In this document: positions 54,001 to 64,000 of the stretch, in pieces | How the letters are laid out: each line of letters begins with the position of its first letter | Numbering within the stretch: the stretch's first letter is position 1 | Assembly (NCBI GenBank): GCA_028571685.1 | Contig: CM053143.1 | Span: forward strand, 138,232,829 to 138,296,828 | DNA: 64,000 bases | Direction of reading: 5' to 3' | DNA from: Heterohyrax brucei | Taxonomy: Eukaryota > Chordata > Mammalia > Hyracoidea > Procaviidae | Program-made: the position numbers and the translations under genes | The notes under the pieces: generated by a model | What the model saw: the letters and a program-made list of their open reading frames with translations, nothing else | Databases searched by the model: none | What the model was told of the DNA's origin: nothing

Positions 54001-54230
54001 TTCCAAAATGGGGGCTCACTTTCTGGCACTATATCTGACAATGTTTGGCTGCTTTTCATAAGGTTTTCTCTGGCTAATTCCTTTCAGTTCCTTCTTCCAA
54101 ATCTGTCTTAGTCTGGAAGCTCAGCTGAAACTGGTTGACCCTGCTGGTACCTACATACCATTGCAATAGCTTCCCGCATCACAGCAACAAGTAAGCCTCC
54201 ACTAACAGACAGTGGTTGCATGATTTTACA
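51039..54230 (-). mobile_element. Near-full-length RTE/BovB-like LINE, 3.2 kb
   Basis: Starts at the 3' end with 'gttgttcttaggtgctgtcaag' and reaches the 5' endonuclease region ('tagtctggaagctcagctg', near 54110). RTE LINEs are about 3.2 kb, so this copy is close to complete. It is inserted into an old L1. The coding region is described separately. Confidence 0.9.
51064..54130 (-). pseudogene. RTE ORF (endonuclease-reverse transcriptase), broken
   Basis: Minus-strand open pieces in order: 53130-53333 (endonuclease end, 'NTDGNCTHGPQQMEYTG'), 52247-52546 ('EEVEAALKALAKNKAPRTDGISIELFQ' fingers, then 'FMPILKKGDPTECGNYQKISLISYTSKILLKIIEKQL'), and 51884-52123 with 'CFADHAKAFNCVDHTKLW' (motif A). 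Motif C reads YTDD at 51804-51815 just outside an open piece. 51510-51773 carries 'VKDFILLGSTNLEAAVKKSKD', and 51064-51381 the C-terminus 'FGYVVRKDQSLEKDIMIGRLEGQQKEGRPSTRW'. The catalytic Asp residues of motifs A and C persist, yet stops and frameshifts divide the frame into at least five. In a live copy this protein cuts target DNA and reverse-transcribes RTE and RTE-tailed SINE RNA. Confidence 0.9.
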
Positions 54231-54239
54231 GTTGCACCG

Positions 54240-54484
54240 GTGTCTTCAGTCTGGGTTCTATAGAAAAGCAAAACCTGTGTACATACAGAGAGATTTATAT
54301 CAATGAAATGGCTCAAGTGGTTGTAGAGGTTGAAACATCCCAAGTCCCTGGGTCAAGATAAAGGCTTCTCCTGACTCACATGGCTGCAGGGGCTGGTGAA
54401 CCCCAAATTGGCAGATTAGACAGCAGGGGTCTTGCTTTTGCCCACAGGCTGTGAAGACTGGTGGATCTCAACATCAGCAAGCAC
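54240..54484 (-). mobile_element. LTR-like repeat fragment
   Basis: 'gtcttcagtctgggttctatagaaaagcaaaacc', 'agagagatttatatcaatgaaatggctcaagtgg' and 'gaggttgaaacatcccaagtcc' follow the plan of mammalian LTRs that begin (antisense) with 'gtctgggttctccagag'. I cannot name the family. Confidence 0.45.
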
Positions 54485-54485
54485 A

Positions 54486-55078
54486 GAACAATGCATGTTG
54501 GAGAGGTTGTAGAGAGACTGGAAATCTACACAGCTAGTGGGAATGTGAAATGTTATAACCACTGTGGAAATTGACTTGATGCTTTCTTAAAAAGCTAGAA
54601 ATAGAAATACCATATGATCTGGCAATCCTATGGCTTAGAATAAATTCTAGATAAATAATGGTTGTATATATATATATACATGTATACCAGTGTTTATTGC
54701 AACACTGTCAACAATAGCAAAAAGATGGAATCAGTCTTAAGTTCTCATCAACATACGAATAGATAAACTATGGTCTATCCACGCAATGGAATACTATGCA
54801 ATGATAAAGAACAATGGTGATATTGGGAAACATCTGATCACGTGGAGTCAACTGGAAGACACTATGCTGGATGAAATTAGTCAGTTGCAAAAGCACAAAT
54901 AATTGCATGAGACCATATTATAAGATCTCAAGAAAAGGTTTAAGCACAGAAGAAAATAGCCTTTGATGGTTACAAGGGAGGGGTTGAGGAAGACAGATAT
55001 TCATAGATTAGACAGTAGGTAGCAACTGGGTTAAGTGAAGGAAGTGACAACATGTGGTAGAAAGGAGATTAACACTCC
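54486..55078 (+). mobile_element. L1 fragment (ORF2 C-terminus and 3' UTR start)
   Basis: 'caatgcatgttggagaggttgtagagag' (ORF2 3' end), 'caatagcaaaaagatggaatcag' and 'gcaatggaatactatgcaatgataaagaac' match the 15-kb L1 with more divergence. (TA)n at 54664-54679. Frames broken. Confidence 0.85.
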
Positions 55079-55084
55079 TAGACT

Positions 55085-55150
55085 ATCATAATGACCCTGT
55101 GCACAACAGAACAAAACACTGCCTGGTCTTGCACCACACACACAATTATT
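55085..55150 (-). mobile_element. RTE 3' fragment
   Basis: 'tgaccctgtgcacaacagaacaaaacactgcctggtcttgc' is the antisense RTE 3' coding end. Confidence 0.7.
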
Positions 55151-55589
55151 TTTTAAAATTCTTTTATTTGTTTTTTCCCCAAATATGCTGGTACCAGTTG
55201 CTTTGTCATCACTCTCACTAATCACAAATTCCATTGCCTCTGTCTTTCTTGTCCAATTGTCTATTGAATTGTTTAATTCTGTAATTTTGTTAATATGCTG
55301 AATTTCAGATTGTTGTTGCTCAAGCATGTTTTTGCAGCGTTTTTTGTTTTTCATTATGCTCTACTGCACTTTGTCTAATCTCCTTCCCGGTATCTGGAAG
55401 AGCTCTAAACATTACTGTTTTGTTTTCTACTCCTGATAATGGCAGGAAGTCCACTTTTGTCTGAAAAATATTTTGATTCTTTGTTTTAGGAGTTTTTTGT
55501 AGCCATTGTGGTCTGCTTCTTTGATGATTAGAAACAGATTGTTGTCTCCAAGCCATCAGAAGGTTATTGTAATCTGTTTATGTTTAGTT

Positions 55590-56249
55590 GTTGTGTTTCA
55601 ACCTGTATACATGCATATGCACACACACACACACAGACACACACACACACACACACATATTTTTCATTTAGTTTTTTACATATCCAAATGGGCTGGTTGT
55701 GTGACCTATTTGCTTATTGGAGCATTAGAAATTCTCACACCCTGTCACCAGGTTGTTAGAGCCGTTGGCCATTGCTAGGCAGGCAGGCCCCAGCATCAGT
55801 TTACTTTTCTTATGTAGCCTAGGATCCCAGTCAGTCACTGGGCCCCAGGTGTGTAGTGCTTGTTGGAGAATGATGATTAGTGTGGGTTCAGGTTACTTGC
55901 TGTGTACACACTGAGAAAAGTAGCAGGCTGGCTGCCCTGTGCCTGGGCCTGTTTCTGCCCTGAGTTCTTGGCTCAGGAGAGCCAGAAGAACCCAACCCTC
56001 CTGCCCCATTTGTTAAATTCTTCCCTCTCCAAGTCTGAGAGAATAGCTCAGGGTGTGTGCAAGAGTTATCACTTCAGGCTCAGGTACAGTATCAGAATCT
56101 GGTGCCTGGAGCAGTGCAGAGAATGAAGGGCAGAAGCACTGGAGAGAGGGAGAGAAATCATGCCCACAGGAAAAGTTTTGATCAGTACATGCCCATATGA
56201 ACTTATCTGTAGAGAGATCTCTACACATGTATACAGGTTGAAACACAAC
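55590..56249. repeat. 24-bp perfect inverted repeat with 612-bp spacer
   Basis: 55590-55613 and 56226-56249 are exact reverse complements ('gttgtgtttcaacctgtata' plus catg). Next to the right arm lies a local palindrome 'aactgtaga' .. 'tctacagtt' at 56247-56268. Confidence 0.95.
55617..55659. repeat. (CA)n microsatellite
   Basis: About 20 CA units with one 'cagaca' interruption, beside the left arm of the inverted repeat. Confidence 0.95.
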
Positions 56250-56603
56250 TGTAGAGAGATCTACAGTTCTGCAGGCATATCTGTACAAAGCTCAGCTTTT
56301 CTACTGAGAACGGTATTCCCTGAACACTGCTTTATTCACCACACTGGTGCAAAGGGTCCTCTTGCAGGGTATGATTTCCTGTCAGCTTGTTCTGGCCTAA
56401 GTACTTTTGGATCTACTCTCGCCTTTCTGTCACCCAGTTCTTTCTCCCAGATGTTCAGGGCTCCTAGAATGTCCTATATAATCTATTAAGTTGTTTTGGG
56501 GGGGTCTTTATTGTTAGAGGGATCACAGGATGTGTCTGGATACTGTGCTATGCTAGCCCCACCTCACCACTATTTCTTTGGTTGTTTTTGAATTCTGATG
56601 CCA

Positions 56604-56742
56604 AAACCAAAACCAAACCCATTGCTGTGAAGTCACTTCTGACTTCTAGTGACCCTATAGGACAGGGAAGAACTGCCTGATAGTGTTCAGGGAGTGGCTG
56701 GTGGATTTGAACTGCATAACCATTGTACCACCAGGGCTCCCA
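56604..56742 (-). mobile_element. AfroSINE
   Basis: 'aaccaaacccattgctgtgaag' to 'gtaccaccagggctccc'. The 'ggttagcagc' segment is deleted. Confidence 0.9.
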
Positions 56743-56753
56743 ACTCTAGTGTA

Positions 56754-56940
56754 TTGGTTCTCAAATTTTAGTGTGCATGAGCATCCCTAGGAGGGCTTAT
56801 TATAACGTCAATGGTTATGCCTCAACAGAGTTTCTGATTCAATAAGTCCTGGATGAAACCTGAGAGCTGACATTTTTAACAAGTTCCCAGTGATGCTGAT
56901 GCTGTTGGTCTAGGAACTACACTTTGAAGGCCAATGTGTT
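56754..56940 (+). mobile_element. MER5-type hAT DNA transposon
   Basis: 'ttggttctcaaattttagtgtgcatgagcatc', 'agagtttctgattcaataagtc' and 'acaagttcccagtgatgctgatgctgttggtc' match the non-autonomous hAT-Charlie element MER5A in sense orientation. Confidence 0.88.
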
Positions 56941-56959
56941 CAACTTTTACTAGAAATGT

Positions 56960-57258
56960 CTTTAGTAAACAGAATAATGTTTTCCCCACCCCTACCCATG
57001 GCCAAAGATAGTCACATCCTAATCCTCAGAACCTGTGAATATGTTACTTTAAATGACAGGGCAGACTTTTACAGAAGTAATTAAGTTAAGAATTTTGAGA
57101 TGGAGAGATTATTCTGAAATATCTAGGTGGACCCAAAGTAACCACAAGGTCTCATAAGAAGGAGGCAAGAAAGTCAAAGGCAGAACAGAGAGATGCGGTG
57201 GTGAAAGTCAAAGTTGGAGTGATAAGCTTTGAAGATGAAGCAAAGGAATTCAGTTAAC
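56960..57258 (+). mobile_element. Old MLT1-type LTR fragment
   Basis: 'atcctaatcctcagaacctgtgaatatgttac', 'gaagtaattaagttaagaattttgagatgg' and 'ggtctcataagaaggaggcaag' follow the MLT1 order. Older than the afrotherian-type LTRs. Confidence 0.7.
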
Positions 57259-57261
57259 CTC

Positions 57262-59490
57262 TGTTGTTGTTAGGTCTGTGGAGAGAGTTCTAAGTCATAG
57301 CAACCTTGTGTGCAGCTGAATAAAACACTGCCTGATCCTTTGCTATGCCCACAATGGTTGGGGCGCTTGAGACCATTGTTGCTGCCTCTGTGTCAATCCA
57401 TCTCATGAAGAGTCTTCCTTCACTGACACTCTGCAAAGTATGATGCCCTTCTCCACAGATTGATCCCTCCTGAAAACATGTCCAAAATATGTGACAGGCA
57501 GTCTTGCCATCTTTGCTTTCAAGGACTATCTGGTTGTACTCCTTCCAAGACAGATTTGTTCATTTCTTTAGTAGTCCATGATATATTCAACGTTCTTTGC
57601 TAACACCATAATTCAAAGGTGTCAACTATTCTTTGATCTTCCTTATTGATTACTCAGCTGTCACATGCATATGAGACAATTGAAAACACCATGGTTTGAG
57701 TCAGGTACACCTTAGTCACCAAAATGACACTTTCACTTTTGAACACTTTCAAGATATCTTTTGCAGCAGATTGGCTCATTGCAGTGCAGCTTGATTTCTT
57801 GATTGCTGCTTCCATGGGTGTTGATTATGGTTCCAAGTAAAATGAAGTCCTTGACAACCTCAATTTTTTCACCACTTATCATGGTGTTGCTTATTTGTCC
57901 AGTTGTGAGGATTTGTATGTTCTTTGTTTTGAAGTATAATTCATACTGAAGGCTATAATCTTTCATCTTGATCAGTAAGTGCTTCAAGTCTTCCTCACTT
58001 TCTGCAACAAGGTTGTGTCATCTGTATAACATAGGATATTGAGTAACCCTGCAATCCTGGTACCCCATTCTTCTTCATACAGTCTAACTTCTTGGATTAT
58101 TTGTTCAGTGTACAGAATCAAGAAGCATGGTGAAAGGATGCAACCCTGATACGCATCTTTCCTGATGCTAAACTTTGCAGTATCTTCTTGTATTCAAATG
58201 ACTGCCTCTTCGTCCATGAACAGGTTTTTCATGAGCACAATTAACTATGGTGAAACACCCATCTTTCACAATGTGATTCATAATTTGTTATGATCCACAC
58301 AGTCAGATGCCTTTGGATTGTCAAGAATACTTTCTAGTATTCTCTGCTTTTAACCACAATCCATCTGACATCAACAGTGAGATGCCCAGTTCCCCATCTT
58401 CTCTGGAATCTGACTTAAATACCTAGCAGTTCCCTGGTGATCTACTGCTGTATCTGATTTTAAATGATCTTCAGCAAAGTTTACTTGCATATGATATTAA
58501 TGCTGTTGTTTGATAATTCCCGCAGTCACCTCCAAAAAGGGTCATCTTTTTGGAAATAGGCATGAATATGGATCTGTTCCAATTGGTTGACCAGGTAGCT
58601 ATCTTCCAAATTTCTTGGCGTAGACAAGTGAGCACTTCCAGAGTTGCAGCCACTTGTTGAAATAACTCAGTTGGTATTTCACCAGTTTGGTGGGGGGGGG
58701 GGAGTATTTTTAGCCAGTTTCAGTGCCATCAGTTCCTGATCATATGCCACCTCCTGAAATGGTTAAAAATCTACCAAATCTTTTGTATAGTGATACTGCG
58801 TATTTCTTCCATCTCCTTTTGATGTCTCCTGTATTCTTTATATTTTCCCTGTAGAATCTTTCAACGTTGCAACTCAAGACTTACATTTTTTCCTTTAGTT
58901 CTTACAGCTTGAGAAATGCTAAGCATGCTCTTCTCCTTTGGCTTTCCAATTCCAGGTCTTGTACATATGATTATAACATGTCACTTTGTCTTCTTGAGCC
59001 GCCCGTTGGAATCTTTCCTTCAGCTCTTTGACTGTGTCATTCCTTCTTTTTGCCTTAGCTACTTGCCTTAGCAAGTTTCAGAGTTTCTGCTGACTTCCAT
59101 GTTGGTCTTTTCTATCTTCCCTGCCTTTTTAATGATCTCTTGCTTGCCTTATGCATGATGTCCTTCTACAGCTTGTCTGGTCTTCAGTTATTAGTGTTTA
59201 ATGTGTCAAATCTGTTTTTGAGATAATCTCTAAACTTAAGTGAAATATATTCAAGGTCATACTTGTGCTGTTGTAGTCTTGCTCTGATTTTGTCTACCTT
59301 CAACTTGAACTTGCATATGAACAATTGATGGCCTTGTCCTTGTTCTGACTGGTGATAGTGAGCTTTTCCATTATGTCTTTCCAGAAATGATTTGATTCGT
59401 ATGTATTTCACCTGGTGAGGTCTACACATATAGTTGTAGTTTATGTTGTTGGAAAAAGGTATTTGCAAGGAAGTAGTTGAGATTATCACT
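57262..59490 (-). mobile_element. RTE/BovB-like LINE, 2.2 kb
   Basis: 3' end 'gttgttgttaggtctgtgg' at 57262. The 5' end is near 59490, at the position matching 53.3 kb in the fuller copy, so about 0.9 kb of the 5' side is missing. On the minus strand it keeps 57733-57987 ('VKDFILLGTIINTHGSSNQEIKLH'), YTDD at 58017-58028, 58471-58653 ('MAATLEVLTCLRQEIWKIATWSTNWNRSIFMPISKK') and 59184-59495 (endonuclease end). The ORF is broken throughout. A run of 11 G lies at 58692-58702. Confidence 0.9.
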
Positions 59491-59504
59491 GTCACTCCTG
59501 TTCT

Positions 59505-60400
59505 TTTTTGATAAATGTTTGCTTGACATGTTTTTTTCTCATCCTTTGATTTTTAATATATTTGTATCTTTGTTTCTAAAGTGTGTCTCTTGCAGACAGC
59601 ATCTTGATGGGTCCTCTTTTAAATCCACTTTGTTGCTCTCTGTCTCCTTATGGGTGCATATAAACCGTTTACATTCAGTGTGATTATTGACAGGTTTGAA
59701 TTTATTGCTCCCTTTCTAGGGCATTTTTGTTTGTAATGCTGATATTTTCTTTGTTCTTCTTACTCTCCTGTGTTGAATTCCTTTTGTGCGTGGATTTTTT
59801 TTCTTCCATTTCTTTAGTTTGTATGGATTTTGGTCTTACTGAGACTTTATGTTTTTCTTCTTTATTTTGATGAGTAGTTTTATTAACTTTCTTTATGGTT
59901 ACCTGAAAATATTTCCCTATCTTCCTAAGTTTGAATCAGTCTGTTGTTACTTAATATCACTTTGGCTTTCTCTCCATTTGAAAGTCCTGCATCTTCATTG
60001 TTTACTCCCTCTTTTATTGTTCTAACATTGTTGTCATTTATGGGTGAACTTGTCTGATTCCCTGTTACAGATCTCTCAGTTTTGATTAATCCTTGAGAGT
60101 TCATCCCTTAGGTTGCCATCTGGCTGATTCAGTCTCGTGACCTAGATGCAGGTGTTGTCTGATGCTTTCTAAAAAAAGAACTCGTTTTTAATAATCCATA
60201 TTCCACTTGGTGCTTGCTTGATTTCCTTATCATTTCATTTGATGTGTAGGATTCCAGGGTTGATATTTGTATCCATTTTAGTTAGTTTTTCAGCTCTTTA
60301 CTATAGAGGAACAGCATGGTGTTTCTCTCTGTAGTGCCCTGGTTTCTCTTGTTTTTTCCTGTTCAGCTTTATCTTTGCTTGTTAAGAGATAGTCTTTGGA
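59505..60400 (-). mobile_element. L1 internal fragment (ORF1/ORF2 junction)
   Basis: 'cgtttacattcagtgtgattattgacagg' is the antisense of the L1 segment just upstream of the endonuclease, as at 45.55 kb and 2.96 kb. 'gtctcttgcagacagcatcttgatgggtcc' corresponds to the 'QETH' region. The right border is uncertain. Confidence 0.65.
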
Positions 60401-61358
60401 AGTACAGGATGTGGAGGGAGAAAATACTTGAACTTTTTCTGCTTAGGAACAATATTTCGGTGAGGTTTAAATTTTTTTATGACAGATGTTCATAAATTAA
60501 TTATTGGAAATGGGCTAAGTCATAGAACTTTGCACAAGAGTGCCTAATTTAGTAGATTTATAGTAGATCTAAAACTTTCCTCAGCTTCTACAAGACTCCT
60601 GCAACAAGCTTAGCCCCAGTTTACAGACTTCTTCGTATGTAGGGCAATGAGCAATTAACTCAGAAACCTTGCTGTTGTCTCTGCTTCTTCGTCTTTTATC
60701 CTCTCCCACTTGTCTTGCTTCAAAATAATCTCAGATCTAGGGTGGAAAAGTAGCATCTTTTCGTGATAGAAACAATGGAAAACATGTTTGGCTTGATAGT
60801 GCTTATGTGTGTTAATGAGCAGCTTGACTGCACTCAGATAAAATTTTACGTTAACTGTGGCTTAGGTAACAAGTTTTATACCACAATGGCTGTCAATTTT
60901 TGGTTGCCTTTCATTATTCTGGCATCAAAATCATGTCAAAGGGAGAATTGTTTATGCATATAATGAGTATAACTTGCATCCTAGGAGCCTTGAAATGCAG
61001 TTTACTAAACTAAATACAAAAGCCATTCGTCTAAACATAGATTTCTCCATAGTCAAGCTCTTCCTGTGAAAGCTTAAAAAAAAAAATAAAATAAGCCGAT
61101 CTAGGGAATTGTCATACTTCCCATTGTTTTTTGCATGCTTTGTTTGGGAGCCAGTGATGGCAGCTGCCAGAGGTTTGACATTTCAAGAAGAGGGGAAGCA
61201 GAGCAGAAAATAGAAGTTTCTAGAGCTGAGGAGAACCCTCAAATTCACTGTAGCCCTTGGGCTTTCTTGAAAATGTAATAATGGTGGTAGAATTTGGATG
61301 GATGATTCCTGTAGTAAAACAAATTTATCTGGATAACAGCTGCAGGAACACTGCAGGG
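60401..61358. other. Single-copy stretch, no gene seen
   Basis: About 0.95 kb with no named repeat. A-run at 61076-61090. No exon supported. Confidence 0.45.
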
Positions 61359-61371
61359 TACAGAATTAAGA

Positions 61372-61527
61372 TGCCAAACCCAGTGCCGATGAGTTGATGC
61401 TGACTCACAGCAACCCTACAGGACAGGGTAGAACTGCCCTGTAGTTTCCAAGGAGCACCTGCTATATCTGAATGCCAACCTTTGGGTTAGCAGCCATAGC
61501 ACTTAACCACTATGTCACCAGGGTTTC
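61372..61527 (-). mobile_element. AfroSINE with 10-bp duplication
   Basis: Full antisense copy flanked by perfect CAGAATTAAG (61361-61370 and 61528-61537), with a further matching A after each. Confidence 0.96.
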
Positions 61528-61537
61528 CAGAATTAAG

Positions 61538-61838
61538 AGGCTTTAAATTTAGCTCTTTAAATGGTTTGCCATTCAAGTTAACAAAATACAGTAAAACTTG
61601 CAAAAGCCAGAACCTGTGCAAGGCAGACACTTGTCAGAGAGGGAAAACTCCAATATTTTCCATTAAAAGGAGCCATAGAAGATTGGTAAGACTGCACCCT
61701 GTCAAAAGTGGAAAATTTGAGATATCTGGAAAAACAAGACGGACCTGTCAAGTTCTGACTCTTAGATTTTGCTGTATCAAGAAACAGTGTTTTTTGCTAG
61801 ACATTGTACAAGAGATTTATAGGTATCTAAGAATGAGC
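61538..61838. other. Unassigned stretch
   Basis: A forward frame of 117 codons spans 61512-61865 but begins in one SINE and ends in another. No domain or family pattern. Perhaps a decayed repeat. Confidence 0.4.
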
Positions 61839-61840
61839 AG

Positions 61841-62001
61841 GAAGCCCTGGTGGCATAGTGATTAAGTGCTGCAGCTGCTAACCAGAGGTCAGCAGTTCAA
61901 GTCCACTGGGTACTCCTTGGTGACTCCATGGGGCAATTTTATTCTGTCTATAGGATCGTTGTGAGCTGGAGTCGACTGCAGGGCAGTGGGTTTGGCTTTT
62001 A
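61841..62001 (+). mobile_element. AfroSINE
   Basis: Head 'aagccctggtggcatagtg', B-box-like 'gcagttcaagtcc', end 'gagtcgactgcagggcagtgggtttgg'. Close to the family consensus. Confidence 0.95.
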
Positions 62002-62004
62002 GGG

Positions 62005-62765
62005 GAGACAGATGAGCAAACTTCAGGCTCTGTCCTCTAGGGAGCTAGAAATCTAGAGAGGGGGGAAAAATACACACACAAACAACTGCTGTGTGATATG
62101 TCTGTAATGCATGTGGACTGAATCTGGAAGAAGTGTTTAGTGACTGCAGCTGGCAAAGAGGGTCTCTGGCTGTTTAAGAGGAATAAGAGAGAGAGAGAGA
62201 AAGGAGAAATGTATTGGGAGACTATGCAGATAGCTTCTGAATTGAAGTAAAAGTTGAACCTCTAAGGGAATAGAAATTGTAGATCAAAATAGCAGGAACT
62301 GGTGGCAGTTTTTCCTTCATGCTGTCATCTATAAAAGTGTGGAAACTTTAATATTATTTGGTGGGATGATTCCTGTCAAAGTTCACGTTTCAAAATGACA
62401 GGATTTGACCAGCCTGGCTTAGGTCATGTGTGCACTTCTTGGGCAACGCTTGTGAAGCAAGTTCTTCCTCAAAGGAAGATCAGCAACTTTCCTCCAAGGC
62501 TGAGCACTGTGATGGTGCATAGCTCAAATCACAGACGACTGGAGGGAATAGCCGAGAGAGACGCAGGATCGGGGAAGTAGGAGCATATTTGAGGATATGA
62601 CGAATTTAGTTTGGCTGGGGCTTAAGATGAAGGAGGGGACTAAGTCAGGAAAGATAAGGGAAGAGAGGCAGGTTGTAATGTGGGTGGAAGCCTTGGCCAC
62701 CACGTATGGCATTGGTGGCTTAGTCAGGGACTACACTGGGGGAACAATGAAGTTTCTGAGTCTGA
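62005..62765. other. Mostly single-copy stretch
   Basis: 'ttcaggctctgtcctctagggagctagaaatctagag' at 62010-62060 is weakly L2-like (antisense). A short GA repeat is at 62186-62203. No gene seen. Confidence 0.45.
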
Positions 62766-62767
62766 TT

Positions 62768-62840
62768 AAAAACAAACAAAATCCAAATTATTGCCATCCA
62801 GTTGATTCTGACTCACAGCAACACTTGTGGTTTAAAGACA
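62768..62840 (-). mobile_element. AfroSINE 3' fragment
   Basis: 'caaattattgccatccagttg' and 'attctgactcacagcaac' mark the antisense 3' end; the rest is lost. Confidence 0.75.
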
Positions 62841-62865
62841 GCTTTCTAGAAACAGACTAGGGTGG

Positions 62866-63316
62866 TGTCATGGACTGAATTTTGTCCCCACCCCCTTAAG
62901 TTGTGTATCAGTTTGACTGGCCACGATTCCTGGTATTGTGTGGCTTTTTTTCCCCCCATATAGTGCAAATCCTTCCTCTATAATGTGAATAAGAGAGAAT
63001 GGGAGTAGAGGGGAAGCTGTGTTAGTGAGGCAAGACTCGGACTATGGGCTTGGATTGTGCCTTGAGGCAATCTTTTGGGAGATAAAAGAAAAGGGAAGCA
63101 AGCAGACAGCTGGGTCATACCATCAAGAAAGAAGCAGTACCAGGAACAGAGCGTGTTCTTTGGACCCAGCGTCCCTGTGTGCAGATGCTCCTAGTCTTGG
63201 GGAACACTGATCTGAATTTGGACTTCCGGTGTATTTTACTGTGAAGACATATTTTTCTTTGTTTAAGCCCCCCATTTTCTTTGTTGGCCCTCCACTTGTG
63301 TCAATAGCAGCACTAT
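62866..63316 (+). mobile_element. MLT1/MaLR-like LTR
   Basis: Sense LTR from 'tgtcatggactgaattttgtc' through 'gagataaaagaaaagggaagcaagcagacagc' and 'ggaacagagcgtgttctttggaccc' to 'ttgtgtcaatagcagcacta'. The last ~15 bp ('gactaagaca') are lost at the join with the next SINE. Confidence 0.88.
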
Positions 63317-63468
63317 ATGGCATAGTGGTTAAGAGCTGTAGCCGTTAACCCAAAAGTTGGCAGTTCAAATCCACCAGTAGGTGCTCCTTGGAAACCCTAT
63401 GGGAGGAATTCTGTTCCATCCTGTAGGGTCACTGTAAGTCAGAATTGACTTGATGGCAATGGATTTAG
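63313..63468 (+). mobile_element. AfroSINE
   Basis: 'tatggcatagtggttaagagc' to 'gacttgatggcaatggattt'. The first ~10 bp of the head are missing at the LTR join. Confidence 0.92.
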
Positions 63469-63520
63469 ATGACTCAGATAAGTGGTAAAAATGCTAGGGG
63501 GAGGAAGGCAAGTGAGGAGA

Positions 63521-63665
63521 TTAACCGGTTGCTATAGAGTTGATTCCAACTTTTAGTGACCCCACAGGACAGAGTAGAACTGTCCCATAGGGTTTCCAAG
63601 TCTGTAATCTTTATGGCAGCAGACTGCCAAGTAGAATGACAGGAAGATTTGAACCACCAACTTTT
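63521..63665 (-). mobile_element. AfroSINE, long-form fragment
   Basis: 'accggttgctatagagttg', 'gtttccaagtctgtaatctttatggcagcagac' and 'gaagatttgaaccaccaac' follow the antisense long form. Confidence 0.82.
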
Positions 63666-63772
63666 CTGCTTCCATGAAAAGAAGAGCAAAGAGTTATAAT
63701 GACATTATTCTGTACTTTCTGTTAAACAACAGCAACGGAGAATAGTTTTAGTTTTACTGAGTGATGAGGCCA

Positions 63773-63934
63773 GAGAAATCCTAATGGTGATTAAGTACTA
63801 TGACACTAATCAAAAGGTTGGCAGTTCGAATCCACCAAGCGCTCCTTGGAAACTCTATGGAGCAGTTCTGCTCTGTCCTCTAGGGTCCGCTGAGTCAAAA
63901 TTGACTCAATGGCAGTAGGTTTAGTTTTTTTTAA
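63773..63934 (+). mobile_element. AfroSINE
   Basis: 'gaaatcctaatggtgattaag' to 'gactcaatggcagtaggtttag'. Deletion in the head removes 'gcatagtg'. Confidence 0.92.
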
Positions 63935-64000
63935 TCAAAATGAGGCCAGGTAATCCATTATTTTCCCTTTTGAATGGTACAGTAACAGCCTAGAGATGCT

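Larger units (their letters stand above)
55150..56510 (-). mobile_element. L1 5' region (ORF1 N-terminal part and 5' UTR), divergent
   Basis: Antisense frames 55031-55354 and 55320-55556 read 'QQSEIQHINKITELNNSIDNW' (coiled-coil-like) and 'RRPQWLQKTPKTKNQNIF'-like basic text. This suits an L1 ORF1 start, followed by a ~0.9 kb UTR-like GC-richer stretch. It is unlike the 5' UTR at 47-48 kb, so it would be another subfamily. It could also be an unrelated element. Confidence 0.45.

Noticed and set aside
55902-56489. Overlapping frames of 74-109 codons in GC-richer DNA
   Set aside because: Considered as exons of a host gene; no splice sites, no domain, and the region fits better as an L1 5' region.
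61512-61865. 117-codon forward frame
   Set aside because: Starts inside one AfroSINE and ends inside another; the middle lacks any protein-like pattern.

Overview
The window is 64 kb of nuclear DNA from an afrotherian mammal, most likely an elephant or a close paenungulate relative. The main clue is the density of one tRNA-headed SINE family with AfroSINE features: a head reading 'cctggtggcatagtggttaag', a B-box-like 'gttcgaatcc', a body 'ggggcagttctactctgtcc' and a 3' end 'gactcgatggcagtgggttt'. Other clues are abundant RTE/BovB-like LINEs whose 3' ends read 'ggcacctaacaacaaca', an L1 lineage with 256-bp 5' promoter monomers, and MLT1/MaLR-like solo LTRs. Older mammalian repeats (MIR, L2, MER5, old L1 3' ends) are present too. 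No host exon, tRNA, rRNA or CRISPR array could be supported. Open reading frames above about 100 codons fall in LINE remnants or look like chance.

Layout. 0-9 kb: AfroSINEs, an old L1 3' end, an RTE fragment, and a locally rearranged patch (7.0-9.04 kb) with a 140-bp-arm palindrome. 9-14 kb: a single-copy stretch, L2 pieces, SINEs and an RTE 3' end. 14.6-16.4 kb: an RTE split by a 1.2-kb L1 with a 15-bp target-site duplication. 17-25.5 kb: three MLT1-like LTRs, two dated L1 3' ends with clean duplications, an RTE 5' half, and a (CA)n/(GC) microsatellite. 26-30 kb: L2, single-copy sequence and an old L1 with an RTE inside it. 30.8-33.4 kb: a stack of old L1, RTE, two mariner derivatives and two SINEs at one target site. 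33.4-39.1 kb: the least repeat-rich part, holding a second complex inverted rearrangement. 39.2-48.1 kb: an RTE carrying a SINE and an LTR, then a 7.37-kb L1 inserted in an AfroSINE. 48-54.2 kb: SINEs, a second foldback mariner, an old L1 and a near-full-length RTE. 54.2-60.4 kb: LTR-like and L1 pieces, MER5, MLT1 and another RTE. 60.4-64 kb: single-copy sequence with SINEs and one LTR.

Nothing here acts as a gene cluster. The genes that can be read are the enzymes of retrotransposons (L1 ORF1 and ORF2; the RTE endonuclease-reverse transcriptase) and of a mariner transposase, all broken. The most interesting signals are structural: two template-switch-like rearrangements, a foldback mariner family with two copies sharing the same internal junction, and an L1 carrying an extra inverted ORF2 fragment in its 3' UTR. 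I did not see a new functional system. Coordinates of old repeats are read by eye and are good to roughly 5-20 bp; those with stated duplications are exact.
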